Shown here: positions 61,986 through 64,000 of the stretch, one piece after another
Layout of the letters: the number at the start of each line of letters is the position of its first letter
Numbering within the stretch: the first letter of the stretch is position 1
Notes under the pieces: generated by a model
What the model saw: only the letters and a program-made list of their open reading frames with translations
Database searches by the model: none
What the model was told of the DNA's origin: nothing
DNA from: Oryzias latipes
Lineage: Eukaryota; Chordata; Actinopteri; Beloniformes; Adrianichthyidae
Length of the DNA stretch: 64,000 nucleotides
Direction: 5' to 3'
Assembly (NCBI RefSeq): GCF_002234675.1
Contig: NC_019881.2
Location: forward strand, 20,275,494 to 20,339,493
Made by a program: the position numbers and the translations under genes

Positions 61986-64000
61986 AAGGCAAGGCAAGGC
62001 AAGTTTATTTGTATAGCACAATTCGTACACAAAGTAATTCAAGGTGCTTCACAAAACAGAAAAATGCATTAAAATCACAATACATCATAGAAATAATCAA
62101 CGTAAAATTTACTTTAAAAGAAAAGAAAAAATTTGAAAATAGATTTAAAAATAAAGGAAGGAAATGAAAGAAAAGTGCAGATAGGACCTTTCAGTCATAT
62201 ACACGGCTAAACAGAACTGTTTTAAGTCTAGATTTGAACATGAACACAGAAGAGGCCTGTCTTACGACTTCAGGGAGGCTGTTCCAGATTTTAGCTGCAG
62301 AATATTGAAACGCTGATTCCCGTATTAACTGCCCTAGTGTTAATACTGCGTATTAACTGCCCTAGTGGCAGCATGTAGAGGTTGAACAGAAGGGGTCCCA
62401 GGATCGATCCCTGGGGCACACCACAAGTCAAGGCCATGTAGTCTGAGACACAACTCCCAATTTCAACAAAATATTTCCTGTCTTCTAGATAAAACTTGAG
62501 CCAACTTAGGGCAGATCCAGAGATGCCAACCCAGTCTTGGAGTCTGTGCAAAAGGATCCCATGATCAACAGTATCAAAGGCAGCACTCAGGTCTAGCAGG
62601 ATTAAGACAGAGACTTTGCCATCATCAGTGTTCAGGCGGATGTCGTTGGTTACCTTGATAAGAGCAGTTTCTGTGCTATGATGGGGTCTAAAGCCTGACT
62701 GGAAAACATCAAATGAATTGTTTAATAAGAGAAAGTCAGTGAGCTGTTGGTAGACAACTTTTTCAAGGACTTTTCCTAAAAATGGCAGATTAGAGATAGG
62801 TCTGTAATTATTCAGTACAGTGGGATCAAGACCGCTCTTCTTCAGGAGAGGTTTAATGACTGCAGTTTTAAGGCCTCTGGAAATATTCCAGATTGAAGAG
62901 ACATGTTAACTATTTGAGTAATTGGTGGCAACACACTGTTCAGGACAGACTTTAGAAATCTAGTGGGTAACACATCAAGGCAGCATGTAGACGAGCTCAG
63001 ACGGGTGATGGTCTCTTGGACAGTTTGGTCAGTGACAGGTACAAAGTGAGTCAGCTTAGAGTGAGTATGTGGCCGTTGGATAGTTATATGTGTTGTGGAG
63101 TTGATGGCTTTTTTAATGCCCTGAACCTTGTCATTAAACAATACAGCAAACTCATTACATTTAGGTGTGCAAACCAGTTCTATTGGTAGCTGGGTTGGGG
63201 GGTTAGTTAATCTGTTTACTGTTCTGAGCAGGACACGAGAGTTGCTGCTGCAACTTCCAATGATTTCAGAGAAGTACCTTTCCCTTGTTCTGCATAAGAT
63301 CTGGTTGTAAGCGTACAACTCGCCCTTATACATTTCATAATGAACCTGGAGTTTTGACTTGCGCCACTTTCGCTCAGCTCTGCGGCACTGTTGTTTCTGT
63401 GCCCTGACTAGATCATCGTTCCTCCAGGGAGCTTTCTGTCTATGTTTTCTCAATTTAACCTTCATAGGGGCAATGGCATCCAGAACATTCACGATGCTAG
63501 AAGTAACAGAATTCAGCATTTCATCAACATTGGCACCAAAGGTGTTTTCAGGGTTTATCATTTCTACAAACTGTGCCCTAGTGCTCTCATTTATTGGTCT
63601 CCTTTGGACAACTGCAGGGCCAGGCGGGGGTTTGGGAGCAACAGACAGGTCAAAGAATACACAGAAATGATCAGAGAGGGCGACATCAACCAGACTGACA
63701 TTGTAAATATTAACCCCCTTTGTGATGAGCAGGTCCAGAGTGTGCCCTCTGTTGTGGGTGGGGCAACTTACATGCTGAATTAGATCAAAGGTTTCAAGGA
63801 CAGCATTGAGCTCTTTTGCATTTCTGTCATTGACATTATCAACATGAACATTAAAATCACCTGTAATGACTAGACCATCAAAGTCTGTGCACACAACTGA
63901 GAGCATTTCAGTGAAATCATCAATAAAACTTTGGCTGTGCTGAGGAGGTTTGTACATAACTATGCAGAGTAAGGGAGGAGTTTGTTTTAACTCAATCTTA
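61986..64000 (-). pseudogene. L2-type LINE, internally deleted, runs off the window
   Basis: The 3' tail is at 61986-62050 (aaggcaaggcaaggcaagtt). On the minus strand 63957-62842 encodes the C-terminal endonuclease (ITGDFNVHVDN, HTLDLLIT, ALSDHFCVFFD) and the linker to RT; a frameshift near 62845 leads to LDLSAAFDTVDHG and GVPQGSILGPLLFNLYMLPLG (62600-62360). The (Y/F)ADD box that should follow is missing: the frame jumps to the C-terminal end through a duplicated 19-bp segment (62321-62339 and 62349-62367). Dead copy. The 5' part lies beyond 64000. Confidence 0.88.

Noticed and set aside
1..64000. CRISPR arrays, operons, defence or toxin systems, tRNA, rRNA and microRNA genes
   Set aside because: Looked for and not seen. 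The spaced repeats present are microsatellites or transposon-derived, and the gene structure is spliced vertebrate.

Overview
The window is vertebrate nuclear DNA, almost certainly from a teleost fish. It shows GT-AG spliced genes with long AT-rich introns, gene products that track human proteins exon by exon, and a dense load of repeats typical of teleosts: Tc1-like, hAT, Harbinger-like, L2/Rex1/RTE-type LINEs, Gypsy, and (TA)n, (CA)n and homopolymer tracts. Nothing prokaryotic is present: no operon, CRISPR array or bacterial gene. I cannot name the species.

Three protein-coding genes were assembled by hand from splice sites, reading-frame phase and remembered family sequences. (1) nrip2 lies on the minus strand, coding from 34355 down to 3890: six coding exons, 278 codons, one 18-kb first intron. 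It encodes the nuclear receptor-interacting protein with a retropepsin-like fold. (2) klhl42 lies on the minus strand, 38550 down to 36340: three coding exons, 470 codons, a BTB-kelch CUL3 adaptor. (3) elapor2 (KIAA1324L/EIG121L family) lies on the plus strand, 40291 to 60006: 22 coding exons, 1007 codons, a cysteine-rich type I membrane protein of the endolysosomal system. All three have every phase in register and no internal stop, so they look functional. nrip2 and klhl42 run head to tail; klhl42 and elapor2 are divergent, with start codons 1.74 kb apart. There is no evidence that the three share a pathway.

Layout: 1-3.4 kb is non-coding downstream of nrip2 with a Tc1 remnant. 3.4-34.4 kb is nrip2, whose introns hold most of the repeats, including a 2.7-kb G-rich retroposed element (25.75-28.46 kb) with a perfect 15-bp target-site duplication. 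34.4-35.7 kb is the nrip2/klhl42 gap. 35.7-38.6 kb is klhl42. 38.6-40.3 kb is the divergent intergenic region. 40.3-60.25 kb is elapor2, whose introns carry two hAT-type elements with perfect 8-bp duplications, a 600-bp TA-flanked MITE and a Tigger-like remnant. 60.25-64 kb is intergenic, with a Gypsy integrase fragment abutting an internally deleted L2-type LINE that runs off the window.

I found no previously undescribed biological system. The items most worth a second look are the G-rich retroposed element, the altered catalytic triad of the NRIP2 retropepsin-like domain, a 22-bp homopolymer in a splice acceptor tract, and a perfect 50-bp repeat 6.8 kb apart.
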